A stretch of DNA of 64,000 nucleotides from Kitasatospora phosalacinea (lineage in GTDB: Bacteria; Actinomycetota; Actinomycetes; Streptomycetales; Streptomycetaceae): NCBI RefSeq assembly GCF_000716545.1, contig NZ_JNWZ01000023.1:27787-91786 (forward strand), in the 5' to 3' direction. Both the position numbers and the translations under genes were made by a program. Shown here one piece after another: positions 48,264 to 57,251 of the stretch (position 1 is the first letter of the stretch; each line of letters starts with the position of its first letter). The notes below the pieces were generated by a model. That model did not search any database and was not told where the DNA came from. It saw only the letters and a list, made by a program, of their open reading frames with translations.

Positions 48264-50132
48264 CTACTTCTTCTCCTTCGGGGCCTCCGCGTCCGTCGAC
48301 AGCGCGGCGATGAAGGCTTCCTGCGGAACCTCCACCCGGCCGACCATCTTCATCCGCTTCTTGCCTTCCTTCTGCTTCTCCAGCAGCTTGCGCTTGCGCG
48401 AGATGTCACCGCCGTAGCACTTGGCGAGGACGTCCTTGCGGATCGCCCGGACCGTCTCGCGGGCGATCACCCGGGAGCCGATCGCGGCCTGGATCGGCAC
48501 CTCGAACTGCTGGCGCGGGATCAGCTTCTGCAGCTTGCCGGCCATCATCACGCCGTAGTTGTAGGCCTTGTCCTTGTGCACGATCGCGGAGAACGCGTCC
48601 ACCGCGTCGCCGTGCAGCAGGATGTCGACCTTGACCAGGTTGGCGGACTGCTCGCCGATGGGCTCGTAGTCGAGCGAGGCGTAGCCGCGGGTCTTGGACT
48701 TCAGCTGGTCGAAGAAGTCGAAGACGATCTCGGCCAGCGGGAGGGTGTAGCGCAGCTCCACCCGGTCCTCGGAGAGGTAGTCCATGCCCTGGAGGGTGCC
48801 GCGGCGGGTCTGGCAGAGCTCCATGATCGCGCCGACGAACTCGTTCGGCGCCAGGATGGTGCCGCGCACCACCGGCTCGTACACCTCGGCGATCTTGCCG
48901 GTGGGGAACTCGCTCGGGTTGGTGACGGTGTGCTCGGTGCCGTCCTCCATGATCACCCGGTAGATCACGTTCGGGGCGGTGGAGATCAGGTCGAGGTTGA
49001 ACTCGCGCTCCAGGCGCTCCCGGATGATCTCCAGGTGCAGCAGGCCGAGGAAGCCGCAGCGGTAGCCGAAGCCGAGCGCCACCGAGGTCTCCGGCTCGTA
49101 GACCAGCGCGGCGTCGTTCAGGCGCAGCTTGTCCAGGGCGTCGCGCAGCAGCGGGTAGTCCGAGCCGTCCAGCGGGTAGAGGCCGGAGAACACCATCGGG
49201 CGCGGGTCCTTGTAGCCGCCGAGGGCCTCGGTGGCGCCCTTGTGCTGCGAGGTGATGGTGTCGCCGACCTTGGACTGCCGGACGTCCTTCACGCCGGTGA
49301 TGATGTAGCCCACCTCGCCGACGCCGAGGCCGTCGGCGACCTTGGGCTCCGGCGAGATGACGCCGATCTCCAGCAGCTCGTGGGTCGCGCCGGTGGACAT
49401 CATGGCGATCCGCTCGCGCTTGGTGAGCTGGCCGTCCACCACTCGCACGTAGGTGACCACGCCGCGGTAGGCGTCGTACACCGAGTCGAAGATCATCGCG
49501 CGGGCCGGGGCGTCCTTGACGCCGACCGGGGCCGGGATCTTCTCGACCACGTGGTCGAGCAGGTCCTCGACGCCGAGGCCGGTCTTCGCGGAGACCTTCA
49601 GCACGTCGGCCGGGTCGCAGCCGATGATGTGCGCGATCTCGGCGGCGTACTTCTCCGGCTGGGCGGCCGGCAGGTCGATCTTGTTGAGCACCGGGATGAT
49701 CGTGAGGTCGTTCTCCAGCGCCAGGTACAGGTTGGCGAGGGTCTGCGCCTCGATGCCCTGGGCGGCGTCGACCACCAGGATGGTTCCCTCGCAGGCCGCG
49801 AGGGAGCGGGACACCTCGTACGTGAAGTCCACGTGGCCGGGGGTGTCGATCATGTTGAGGATGTGCGTCGTACCCGCGTTCTCACCGGACCTGGGCGCCC
49901 ACGGGAGGCGGACGGCCTGGGACTTGATGGTGATGCCGCGCTCGCGCTCGATGTCCATCCGGTCGAGGTACTGGGCGCGCATCTGCCGGGGGTCCACCAC
50001 GCCGGTGATCTGCAGCATCCGGTCGGCGAGCGTCGACTTGCCGTGGTCGATGTGGGCGATGATGCAGAAGTTGCGGATCACCGCCGGGTCAGTACGGCTG
50101 GGCTCTGGCACGTTGCTGGGGGTCGCGGGCAC
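48264..50132 (-). CDS. lepA: Translation elongation factor 4 (LepA)
   Basis: 622 residues; a ribosome-dependent GTPase. G1 is [16 protein letters not shown]2 RGITIKSQ, G3 DTPGHVDF, G4 NKIDLP. EF-G-like domains follow, then the LepA-specific C-terminal domain ([20 protein letters not shown]). The GTG at 50132 gives [13 protein letters not shown] before [11 protein letters not shown]. The short basic end is typical. Divergent from a small monooxygenase-like gene. Confidence 0.97.
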   Translation of the reverse strand: MPATPSNVPEPSRTDPAVIRNFCIIAHIDHGKSTLADRMLQITGVVDPRQMRAQYLDRMDIERERGITIKSQAVRLPWAPRSGENAGTTHILNMIDTPGHVDFTYEVSRSLAACEGTILVVDAAQGIEAQTLANLYLALENDLTIIPVLNKIDLPAAQPEKYAAEIAHIIGCDPADVLKVSAKTGLGVEDLLDHVVEKIPAPVGVKDAPARAMIFDSVYDAYRGVVTYVRVVDGQLTKRERIAMMSTGATHELLEIGVISPEPKVADGLGVGEVGYIITGVKDVRQSKVGDTITSQHKGATEALGGYKDPRPMVFSGLYPLDGSDYPLLRDALDKLRLNDAALVYEPETSVALGFGYRCGFLGLLHLEIIRERLEREFNLDLISTAPNVIYRVIMEDGTEHTVTNPSEFPTGKIAEVYEPVVRGTILAPNEFVGAIMELCQTRRGTLQGMDYLSEDRVELRYTLPLAEIVFDFFDQLKSKTRGYASLDYEPIGEQSANLVKVDILLHGDAVDAFSAIVHKDKAYNYGVMMAGKLQKLIPRQQFEVPIQAAIGSRVIARETVRAIRKDVLAKCYGGDISRKRKLLEKQKEGKKRMKMVGRVEVPQEAFIAALSTDAEAPKEKK

Positions 50133-50235
50133 CTTGGTCCGATTTCTGATCCGATCAATATGGTTCCGCCCATCCTCCCATGCCGGAGGACCCCCGGGCC
50201 TTCCCGCCCGAGCGGCTGTGCGGAACGATCACTCC

Positions 50236-50541
50236 ATGATCTTGGAAAGCGCACTGCTCGACGTCCGCCCCGGCCAGGAGGAGGCCTTCCTCGCCGCCTT
50301 CGCCGAGGCCCGCCCGCTGATCGCCGCCCAGCGCGGCTTCCGCTCCCTGGAACTGCGCCGCTGCCTGGACGGGGGAAGCACCTCGCGCTTCCTGCTGCAG
50401 GTCGGCTGGGACGCCCTGGAGGACCACACCGAGGGCTTCCGCCGCTCCCCCGAGTACGGGCGCTGGCGCGAACTGCTGCACCGCTTCTACGACCCGTTCC
50501 CGACCGTCGAGCACTACGGCGAGCCGCTGCTCACCGCCTGA
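50236..50541 (+). CDS. Antibiotic-biosynthesis-monooxygenase (ABM) domain protein
   Basis: 101 residues, a ferredoxin-like ABM fold: MILESALLDVRPGQEEAFLAAF, SLELRRCLDG, FLLQVGWDALEDHTEGFRRSPEYGRW, LHRFYDPFPTVEHY. Relatives include small heme or quinol monooxygenases and structural dimers; no cofactor residue can be assigned. It is divergent from lepA with about 100 bp between. Confidence 0.8.
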   Translation: MILESALLDVRPGQEEAFLAAFAEARPLIAAQRGFRSLELRRCLDGGSTSRFLLQVGWDALEDHTEGFRRSPEYGRWRELLHRFYDPFPTVEHYGEPLLTA

Positions 50542-50612
50542 TCCGCCGTCAGCCACGGGACTCCGGCGGCCCGGTTTGGGCCGACCGGGACGGCCCTGGT
50601 AGCGTGGGCGGC

Positions 50613-50708
50613 TGCACTCCGCCCTCGGCATGCCCTCTCAGCTGGCCCGAGCGGCGACCGGAGTGCGACCCGTCGTAGCAAGCGATTCATACAGACTGAG
50701 GCTCATTC
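50613..50708 (+). promoter_or_regulatory. rpsT leader with long-range stem
   Basis: GCACTCCG (50614-50621) can pair with CGGAGTGC (50659-50666), enclosing a structured loop, between a TAGCGT -10-like element (about 50600) and the rpsT start. S20 autoregulates its own translation in other bacteria, so a structured leader is plausible. Confidence 0.35.
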
Positions 50709-50972
50709 GTGGCGAACATCAAGTCCCAGATCAAGCGCAACAAGACCAACGAGAAGGCGCGCCTGCGCAACAAGGCCGTCAAGTCCTCGCTGAAGACCGC
50801 CCTGCGCAAGGCCCGCGAGGCCGCCGCCGCCGGTGAGACCGAGAAGGCCACCGCGCTGGCCCGCGCCGCCTCCAAGGCCCTCGACAAGGCCGTGAGCAAG
50901 GGCGTCATCCACAAGAACCAGGCCGCCAACAAGAAGTCGGCGATCACCAAGCGCGTCAACGCCGCCGCCTGA
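50709..50972 (+). CDS. rpsT: 30S ribosomal protein S20
   Basis: 87 residues, very rich in Lys, Ala and Arg: [20 protein letters not shown], then [20 protein letters not shown] and [20 protein letters not shown]. It is a primary binding protein of 16S rRNA. GTG start at 50709. It is monocistronic; it faces holA across a hypothetical gene, as usual in these genomes. Confidence 0.97.
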   Translation: MANIKSQIKRNKTNEKARLRNKAVKSSLKTALRKAREAAAAGETEKATALARAASKALDKAVSKGVIHKNQAANKKSAITKRVNAAA

Positions 50973-50983
50973 TCCAGCTCCTC

Positions 50984-51006
50984 CCGGTACGGCCAGGCCG
51001 TACCCG
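50984..51006 (+). terminator. rpsT terminator
   Basis: A near-perfect palindrome CCCGGTACGGCC-A-GGCCGTACCCGG begins 12 bases after the S20 stop. Confidence 0.6.
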
Positions 51007-51445
51007 GCGCTCCGGCGCCACCCCGGTCGGCGCGGACCAGCGGCCCTCTACCCGCCCCCACCGACCACCGCTCCCGGCACCCCGGCCCTCTACCCGGAGT
51101 CCCGACGAGCCGCACGACCCGTACCGCACGCGGCCTGCGTTCGCCACGCGGGTGCGGTACAGCAAGCTCCACGGCGAGAGCGCCCGGTTCCGGGCCCCCG
51201 CCCCCACTGCCCGCCCGGTCCTCCGGGCGGGCAGTCGGCGTTTCGGCCCCCGCCCGTTCCCCGGCTCACATTCCCCGGCTCCCGTTCCCCGAGGCCCGAC
51301 GCCCGGCCTTTCCCGACGGCCCTGTCGGGTCGTTTGAACGGGTGACGGGCGTCAACCCGCGCACCCGCGCGGAATCGGCTCCGACCGGACGGCGGCGGTA
51401 GGGTGCGTGGCACCTTCCGTGCCCGCTCGACTACGCAGGGGAACG
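51007..51445. other. Non-coding gap after rpsT
   Basis: No gene is supported. The gap holds a direct repeat of CGGCCCTCTACCC (near 51040 and 51083), a perfect 13-bp hairpin at 51206-51235 (ACTGCCCGCCCGG / inverse, loop TCCT), three copies of a TTCCCCGGCTC-like unit at 51256-51290, and the probable promoter of the next gene after the imperfect dyad GGGTGACG..CGTCAACCC at 51339-51357. Confidence 0.5.
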
Positions 51446-52348
51446 ATGACGACTCCGCCTCCGCCTCCTCCGCCGCCTCCGGGGTACGGCCCCGCCGCCG
51501 GGGCGGCCGCGGCCGTGACCGCCGGGCCGGTAGACGGGCCCGGTCACCAGCCCGGTCACGAGCCCGGTCACCGGCCTACGGCGGGGCCCGCCGGGCGGCA
51601 CGGCGGCGGGATCTGCACCTCGGCGGGCGGGGACGGCCGGGCCGGGCGGCGCGAGGCCGGGGGACGCGGGGCCGGTGGGGGGAGACGGGGACGGCGCCGG
51701 AAACGGGGGCGCGGGGTGTGGTGGGGCGTCGGCGGCGCGGTACTGGCCTCCGCGGTGCGGTCGGTCGCCGTGCTGACCCTGCCGCCGCTGGTGCGCGGCA
51801 CCCTCGGCGAGCCGTCCGCCCCCTCGCCGCGCGGCTACCGGGTCTCCGACGACCTGTGCGCCACCGCCGCCCTGCCCGCCCTCGGCCGGCTGTACCCGTC
51901 CCCGTCCGGCAGCCCGTACCACTACACGACGCGCCACCGGGTGCTGGACGAGATGTACTGCAGCCAGTACCGCGCGAAGACCGACGGCGACCCCGAGCAC
52001 TACTCGCTCTACCTGCAGGTGCAGCTCCACCACCGGGTCGACCCGCGCCCCGAGTTCGGCGCTCAGCGCGAGGGCCTGGCCCAGCGCAGGTACCTGATCA
52101 GCCCGGTGTCCGAACTCGGCGACGAGGCCTACCTCGGCTACCTCGACGACCCGGACCGCAACGACCCCGATCGGCACCACCTCACCCAGGTCCTGTACGT
52201 CCGACAGGGCGGCATGACCTGCTACGCGGGCTGGTCCGGTTCCTACCAGGACGGCCGGACCACCGCTCCCGACCTCGACCGGATCCGCAGCGCCCTCGTC
52301 TCCGACACCCGCGACCTGCTGCGCGGCCTCGGCGGCTCCCCGGCCTGA
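51446..52348 (+). CDS. Membrane-anchored protein with proline-rich head
   Basis: 300 residues. A run of nine prolines starts the protein (MTTPPPPPPPPPGYG), followed by the repeats GPGHQPGHEPGHRP and a very basic Arg/Gly stretch (GGRRGRRRKRGRG). One membrane helix follows (VWWGVGGAVLASAVRSVAVL, about 90-110). The extracellular domain has four cysteines (DDLCATAA, MYCSQY, MTCYAGW). Type II topology is expected. I do not recognise the domain; similar architecture is common in actinomycete envelope proteins. Confidence 0.7.
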   Translation: MTTPPPPPPPPPGYGPAAGAAAAVTAGPVDGPGHQPGHEPGHRPTAGPAGRHGGGICTSAGGDGRAGRREAGGRGAGGGRRGRRRKRGRGVWWGVGGAVLASAVRSVAVLTLPPLVRGTLGEPSAPSPRGYRVSDDLCATAALPALGRLYPSPSGSPYHYTTRHRVLDEMYCSQYRAKTDGDPEHYSLYLQVQLHHRVDPRPEFGAQREGLAQRRYLISPVSELGDEAYLGYLDDPDRNDPDRHHLTQVLYVRQGGMTCYAGWSGSYQDGRTTAPDLDRIRSALVSDTRDLLRGLGGSPA

Positions 52349-52373
52349 CCGCCCCGGCGACGGGGTGGGGCTG

Positions 52374-52414
52374 GGCCGGTACGGGCCGGGGGCCGGTACG
52401 GGCCGGGGGCCGGG
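52374..52414. repeat. 17-bp tandem repeat next to holA stop
   Basis: Two exact copies of GGCCGGTACGGGCCGGG (52374-52390 and 52391-52407) and a partial third reach the holA stop codon. Each copy is itself partly self-complementary, so the tract may act as a terminator between convergent genes. Confidence 0.7.
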
Positions 52415-53410
52415 CTAGTAGGGGCGGGAGCCTGCCCGGGAGGCGCGGGCGACGGCGACGACGGCGCGTTCGAGCGCGTACGCGGGGTCGTCGGACCCGC
52501 CCTTCACCGCGGCGTCGGCCTCGGCGACGGCGGTCAGCGCGGCGGCCACGCCGTCACCGGTCCAGCCGCGCATCTGCTGGCGCACCCGGTCGATCTTCCA
52601 GGGCGGCATGCCGAGTTCGCGCGCCAAGTCACCGGGCCGCATGTTGCGGCCCGCGGAGGCGAGCCGGCCGATGCTGCGGACGCCGGAGGCGAGCGCGTAG
52701 GTGATGCCGGTCGGCGGCTGGCCGACGGCCAGGGCCCAGCGCAGCCGCTCCAGCGCCTCGGCGGCCCGTCCGGTCACCGCGAGGTCGGCCACCTCGAAGC
52801 CCGTCGCCTCGGCACGACCGCTGTAGTACTTGGCGACCGACGTCTCGTCGATCGGACCTTCGACGTCCGCGGTCAACTGGCTGCACGCGGCGGACAGTTC
52901 CCGCAGATCGCTGCCCAGGGAGTCCAGCAGTGCCTGGCAGGCTTCGGGGCTGGCGGCCCGCCCCAGGGTGCGGAACTCGTTGCGGATGAAGGCCAGTTTC
53001 TCGCTCGCCTTGGTGAGTTTCGCGCAGGCGACCTCCCGGGCGCCCATCTTCTTCGCCGCGTCCAGCAGCCCCTTGCCCTTGGCGCCGCCCGCGTGCACCA
53101 ACACCATGATCACTTCTTCGGCCGGCGACTCCAGGTACGCCTTGACCTCCTTGACCGAGTCGGCCGAGAGGTCCTGTGCGGCCCTGACCACGATGACCTT
53201 CCGCTCCGCGAAGAGCGAGGGAGTGGTGAGCTCCGCCAACTGCCCCGGCTGCAGGGCGCCCGGCGCGAGATCCCGGACGTCCGTCTCCGGGTCGGCGGCC
53301 CGCGCGGCGGCCACCACCGCGGCCACCGCGCGGTCGAGCAGCAGCTCTTCCTGGCCGACCGCGACGGTCAGCGGGGCGAGCAGGTCATCGGGTGCACTCT
53401 TCCTGGCCAT
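52415..53410 (-). CDS. holA: DNA polymerase III subunit delta
   Basis: 331 residues from the ATG at 53410 (MARKSAPDDLLAPLTVAVGQEELLLDRAV). This clamp-loader subunit opens the sliding clamp. It shows the delta AAA-like arrangement with PSLFAERKVIVVRAAQDL, VLVHAGGAKGKGLLDAAKK, EFRTLGRAASPEACQALLDSLGSDLRELSAACSQL and the C-terminal collar (WALAVGQPPTGITYALASGVRSIGRL). It is upstream of comEC/comEA only in the sense of chromosomal order; it has its own promoter region. Confidence 0.92.
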   Translation of the reverse strand: MARKSAPDDLLAPLTVAVGQEELLLDRAVAAVVAAARAADPETDVRDLAPGALQPGQLAELTTPSLFAERKVIVVRAAQDLSADSVKEVKAYLESPAEEVIMVLVHAGGAKGKGLLDAAKKMGAREVACAKLTKASEKLAFIRNEFRTLGRAASPEACQALLDSLGSDLRELSAACSQLTADVEGPIDETSVAKYYSGRAEATGFEVADLAVTGRAAEALERLRWALAVGQPPTGITYALASGVRSIGRLASAGRNMRPGDLARELGMPPWKIDRVRQQMRGWTGDGVAAALTAVAEADAAVKGGSDDPAYALERAVVAVARASRAGSRPY

Positions 53411-53557
53411 CGCCCACCAGGATCGCACGCCGCGCCGACAGCCCACCGCACCACGGCCCCCTCCCTGCTCCCGGCCGTCCCCGTCCGCACCCCGCCCGCC
53501 CTCTTCGGATGGCGGGGCCGATGCCGTACCGGCCCCAGGGCTGAGGAGAATGATGAC

Positions 53558-53821
53558 GTGATCGAGAACAATGACCGTCAGTTGCTCGTCCTCCCCGACC
53601 GCGATGCGGCGGAGGAGATCGCCGAGGAGTTGAGTGCGCGCTGGCCCGAACTGGGCGAGGTCGAGGTGGTCAGGGACTCCCTCGCCGGGGAGGACGACGC
53701 CGAGGACGCCCAGTGGCTGGTGGTGGTGGAGGCCCCCGAGGACGAGGGCTGGAATGCCCGACTGCTGACCCAGCTCGACCAGCTGGTCGCCGAACAGGAC
53801 GGCTGGCGAGAGCAGGGCTGA
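53558..53821 (+). CDS. Small acidic protein
   Basis: 87 residues, GTG start at 53558 with GAGGAGA upstream. Very acidic: MIENNDRQLLVLPDRDAAEEIAEEL, then LAGEDDAEDAQWLVVVEAPED and LLTQLDQLVAEQDGW. It has an alternating strand/helix pattern but no recognised domain. It is divergent from holA. Confidence 0.65.
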   Translation: MIENNDRQLLVLPDRDAAEEIAEELSARWPELGEVEVVRDSLAGEDDAEDAQWLVVVEAPEDEGWNARLLTQLDQLVAEQDGWREQG

Positions 53822-53980
53822 CGCTCTCCCCACCCGCCTCCGACCACCCGCCCCTCCTCGATGCGTACCCTGGCCCCGCCCGAACGAGGTGACCCCACCT
53901 GCTTCGGGCGGGCGTTTCTGCCCCGGCCCCGGCCTCGAACCGGCAGCCCGACCCGGCCCTGGCTGCCACCCGGTGCGTGG

Positions 53981-56839
53981 TCACCCGTGCACCGGCTGCG
54001 GATGCGCCGCCACGGCCATGCTCCGCGAGTCTCCGAGAACGGCGATGTCCCCGGAGCGGTCGGTCCGGACCACCGCCGCACCGAGCGCCTGCAGCCCGGC
54101 CACGGTCTGGGGCGCCGGATGCCCGTACGGGTTGCCCGCCCCGCAGGAGATCAGGGCCAGCCTCGGGCGGAGCGCCGCCATCAGCGTCCAGTCCTGGTTC
54201 GCCGACCCGTGGTGCGCCACCTTGAGGACGTCCACCCTCCCCGCCCTCGGCGGACCCGGACCGCTCCGAAGCGCGCTCCGGTCGACCACCACGGCCTCCC
54301 CCGACCGCACCGCAGGGTCATTCCTCCTTCCGTACAGGGGAGTTGGCTCACCGGTGGCCGAATCATTCTCCGGCAGCCGAACCGGAGCCAGGGCCGAAGT
54401 CAGGGTCGGCGTCGGCGTCGGCGTCGGAGCCGGGGACGTGATCGGGGGCGGGGACAGAGGGTGAGGCGGTGCGCCGAGCGCCAGCACAGCGGCCTGGGCC
54501 GGGGATTCCAGGTCGCCGAGCAGGGCGACCCGCAACAGGGCGGTGGGCGGGCCGAGTGCGGCGAGGATGGCGATGCTGGAGTTGTTCGGCCCTTCCGCCT
54601 CGGGGCCCGGGGGCGAGGCCGGCCAGAGGACTTCCCAGGACAGTTCCGCTCCGGCGGTGCGCCGCTCGCCACGTTGCGCGCGCACCACCGGGATGCCGCC
54701 GGTCGCCGCCCAGCGGAGCACCCGGGCCTGCTCGCCGGCCGGCTCGGCCGTGCCTGTCACCTCGATCGCCCCGACCGACCTGCCCCGCAGCACCCCGGGG
54801 GTACCTTCCACGTGGTCGGCGTGGAAGTGGGTGAGGATCAGCACGGGGATCCTGGTCACCCCGAGGCTGCGCAGACAGGCGTCGGCCGCCTTGGGGTCCG
54901 GCCCGGCGTCCACCACCACGGCGGCCCCCGGCTCGACGGGCAGGACAGTCATGTCGCCCTGCCCGATGTCGCACATCGCCAACCGCCAGCCCGGTGCGGG
55001 CCAACCGGTCGCCAACCGGACGACGGAGGCCGGGCGCAGCAGTACCACCGGCAGCAGGAGGGCGACCGCGAGCGCGACCAGTGCCCTCGTCTTCCGGCTC
55101 CGGGACCGGTGGCCGGCCAGCAGCGGCGGTACCGCCCAGGCCAACGAGACGATCACCACGACCAGCAGGACCGCACCGAACGGCCCGGCGGGCCAGGCGA
55201 GTTCGGCTCCCGGAAGCTCCGCCCCGTGCCGCGCGACGGCGACCAGCCAGCCGACCGGCAGCGCCGCGAGGTCCGTCAGGAACTCCGCCGCCCCCTTCCA
55301 GAGCGGCGCGATCACGAGCGCCGCGAATCCCAGCAGGGTGGCGGGGGCGACCGCGATCTCGGCCAGTAGGTTGCACGGCACCCCGACCAGGCTGACCCGG
55401 GGTGCGAGCAGGATGGTGACCGGCGAACAGAACGCCTGTGCCGCCGCGGTGGCGCCGACCGCCGCCGCCAGATGGTGCGGCCAGCGGCGTGCCCGGAGCG
55501 CCGCCGTCCATCTCGGGCCGAGCACCAGCAGCCCGGCGGTGGCCAGCGCGGAGAGCAGGAACCCGTAGGAGCGGGCCAGGTACGGGTCCACCAGGATCAG
55601 GATCAGTACCGCACCGGCCAGCGCCGGAACTCCTCGCCGGGGTCGGCCGGTGGCCAGGGCCAGCAGTCCGATCAGCCCGGTGGCGGCGGCTCTGAGCACG
55701 CTCGGGTCCGGCCGGCAGACGGTGACGAACGCCAGTGTCAGTGCTGTCCCGAGCAGTGCCGTGGTGCGGAACGAGAGGCCCAGCAGCCCGGCCAGGCCGC
55801 CTCGGCCGGGCGCGTCGGGATCGCTCGGCGCCCCGCCGACCAGGACGGCCAGGACGATCGCCAGGTTGGCTCCGCTCACCGCGACCAGGTGGCCGAGGTC
55901 GGTGGCCCGGAACGCGTCCGACAGGTCGTCTGGCAGCCGGGACACGTCTCCCACCACCAGCCCGGGGAGCAGCCCCCGGATGTCCGGTGGCAGGTGGTCG
56001 CAAGCGTCGCGGAGCCCTTTGCGGAGGTGGGCCGCGAGACGCTGCGGGAGGTTCGGCGGCGCGATGACGCGTGGCGGCCCCTGCGGGACGAGCAGCGCCG
56101 CGGTACCGGTGCGGGGCCCTCCCGCCCCACCCGCTGCCGGCGCCCGCTCCGGCAGTACCTCGGCTCGCAGTTCCAGTCCGGTGGAGGGGGTCAACCGCTG
56201 CCACGGGTAGTCCTCCTGGGAGCGGATCAGCAGGGTGACGGGCGTACGGGTGGCGGTGGACGGCGGAGCGGGGCCGCCGCGGGGAACGGGGGCGGTGCGG
56301 ACGCGGGTGACGAGGGCGGGGATGGTGAGCGTCGGTCGGGACAGCGAACTGCCCCGGGTGTGCGAACCGTGCTGCTTCGGATCGCCCGTGACGGTCAACT
56401 CCACGGTGATCTCGGGATTGGCGGGTCTCTCTCCTTCGGGCTGTTCCGCCGCACTCCGCCCGTCGCCGTCGCCGTCGCCGTCGCTGTCAGCCCGCTGCCC
56501 GGTCTCGGCCGGCGGTGCGGCGGAGGGCGGTACGGGTGGACGGGCCAGCGCGGGCAGTGGTCCCCGGTGCAGGTCGGCGGTGTGCAGGACGGTGGTGGTG
56601 GCCGCTGCTGCGGCGGTCAGCAGGACGGCGGCGGCGAGGCGGTGGATCGAACGGCGGGGTCCTTTGGCGGCGAGGAGGACGGGGGAGGCCGCTGTGGCCG
56701 CCAAGGCGGCCACGAGCAGTGCCGGATGCCGGTCCGGATCCAGACCGAGGACGGCGGCGCTGACCGCCCAGGCCGTGCAGGCCGGGAGGAGCAGCCGGTA
56801 GTCGGTTCGGTAGTGGACTGCGGCAGTTGCGGCCGGCAT
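53981..56839 (-). CDS. comEC: ComEC/Rec2-type DNA-uptake channel with fused metallo-beta-lactamase domain
   Basis: 952 residues. The start at 56839 (MPAATAAVHYRTDYR) is supported by AGGAGG 8 bases upstream. The N-terminal membrane part leads to an OB-like region interrupted by a Ser/Asp/Gly repeat (SDGDGDGDG), the Competence membrane domain (LGHLVAVSGANLAIVLAVLVGG at about 320, GLLALATGRPRRGVPALAGAV), and a C-terminal metallo-beta-lactamase domain (MCDIGQGDMTVL; LTHFHADHVEGTPGV; LKVAHHGSANQDWTLM). That last domain carries a Pro-Thr repeat insert of about 70 residues (TPTPTPTL). It is downstream of comEA. Confidence 0.93.
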   Translation of the reverse strand: MPAATAAVHYRTDYRLLLPACTAWAVSAAVLGLDPDRHPALLVAALAATAASPVLLAAKGPRRSIHRLAAAVLLTAAAAATTTVLHTADLHRGPLPALARPPVPPSAAPPAETGQRADSDGDGDGDGRSAAEQPEGERPANPEITVELTVTGDPKQHGSHTRGSSLSRPTLTIPALVTRVRTAPVPRGGPAPPSTATRTPVTLLIRSQEDYPWQRLTPSTGLELRAEVLPERAPAAGGAGGPRTGTAALLVPQGPPRVIAPPNLPQRLAAHLRKGLRDACDHLPPDIRGLLPGLVVGDVSRLPDDLSDAFRATDLGHLVAVSGANLAIVLAVLVGGAPSDPDAPGRGGLAGLLGLSFRTTALLGTALTLAFVTVCRPDPSVLRAAATGLIGLLALATGRPRRGVPALAGAVLILILVDPYLARSYGFLLSALATAGLLVLGPRWTAALRARRWPHHLAAAVGATAAAQAFCSPVTILLAPRVSLVGVPCNLLAEIAVAPATLLGFAALVIAPLWKGAAEFLTDLAALPVGWLVAVARHGAELPGAELAWPAGPFGAVLLVVVIVSLAWAVPPLLAGHRSRSRKTRALVALAVALLLPVVLLRPASVVRLATGWPAPGWRLAMCDIGQGDMTVLPVEPGAAVVVDAGPDPKAADACLRSLGVTRIPVLILTHFHADHVEGTPGVLRGRSVGAIEVTGTAEPAGEQARVLRWAATGGIPVVRAQRGERRTAGAELSWEVLWPASPPGPEAEGPNNSSIAILAALGPPTALLRVALLGDLESPAQAAVLALGAPPHPLSPPPITSPAPTPTPTPTLTSALAPVRLPENDSATGEPTPLYGRRNDPAVRSGEAVVVDRSALRSGPGPPRAGRVDVLKVAHHGSANQDWTLMAALRPRLALISCGAGNPYGHPAPQTVAGLQALGAAVVRTDRSGDIAVLGDSRSMAVAAHPQPVHG

Positions 56840-57251
56840 CGGACTGCCTCCTCTCGGCATGGGCGGTGGACGGTCGGTGAGGCATGCGGTTTTTCCCTGG
56901 GTTCGACCCCCTTGGCTGAGGAGCCGGTTGGCACGCCCCTAGGCCGGAAGGACGTGCCGGCGGGGCCCGGCTCCGCGTCGCACGGGCGGCGGCGATACGA
57001 GGCGGCTGAGGCTTCGGTGCCCAGCTCTGTGCGGCGGTTGTTCCTGGCACGAGGCGCTGGTCGCGGTCGCATCGGGTCGGTTGGCGAGGGCTGGTTCCAG
57101 GGGTGGCCTCCGAACGGCGGAACGGTGTTGGTGGCGGCCTCGCCGTGAGGGCGGGCCCGGACAGAGCGCGGATGCGGGCGGCGGGGGCCCCCTCTCCGCA
57201 GTGGGAGGTGCACGGGCAATCGCCTGGCAGGGCGGCGAGCGGGTCAGCAGG
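56840..57251. other. Spacer between comEA and comEC
   Basis: A 412-bp gap with no frame of convincing codon use. The comEC Shine-Dalgarno (AGGAGG, 56847-56852) lies at its lower end. A T-run (GTTTTTCCC) occurs near 56889, without a stem. The gap is longer than expected for an operon, so comEC may have its own promoter. Confidence 0.45.
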
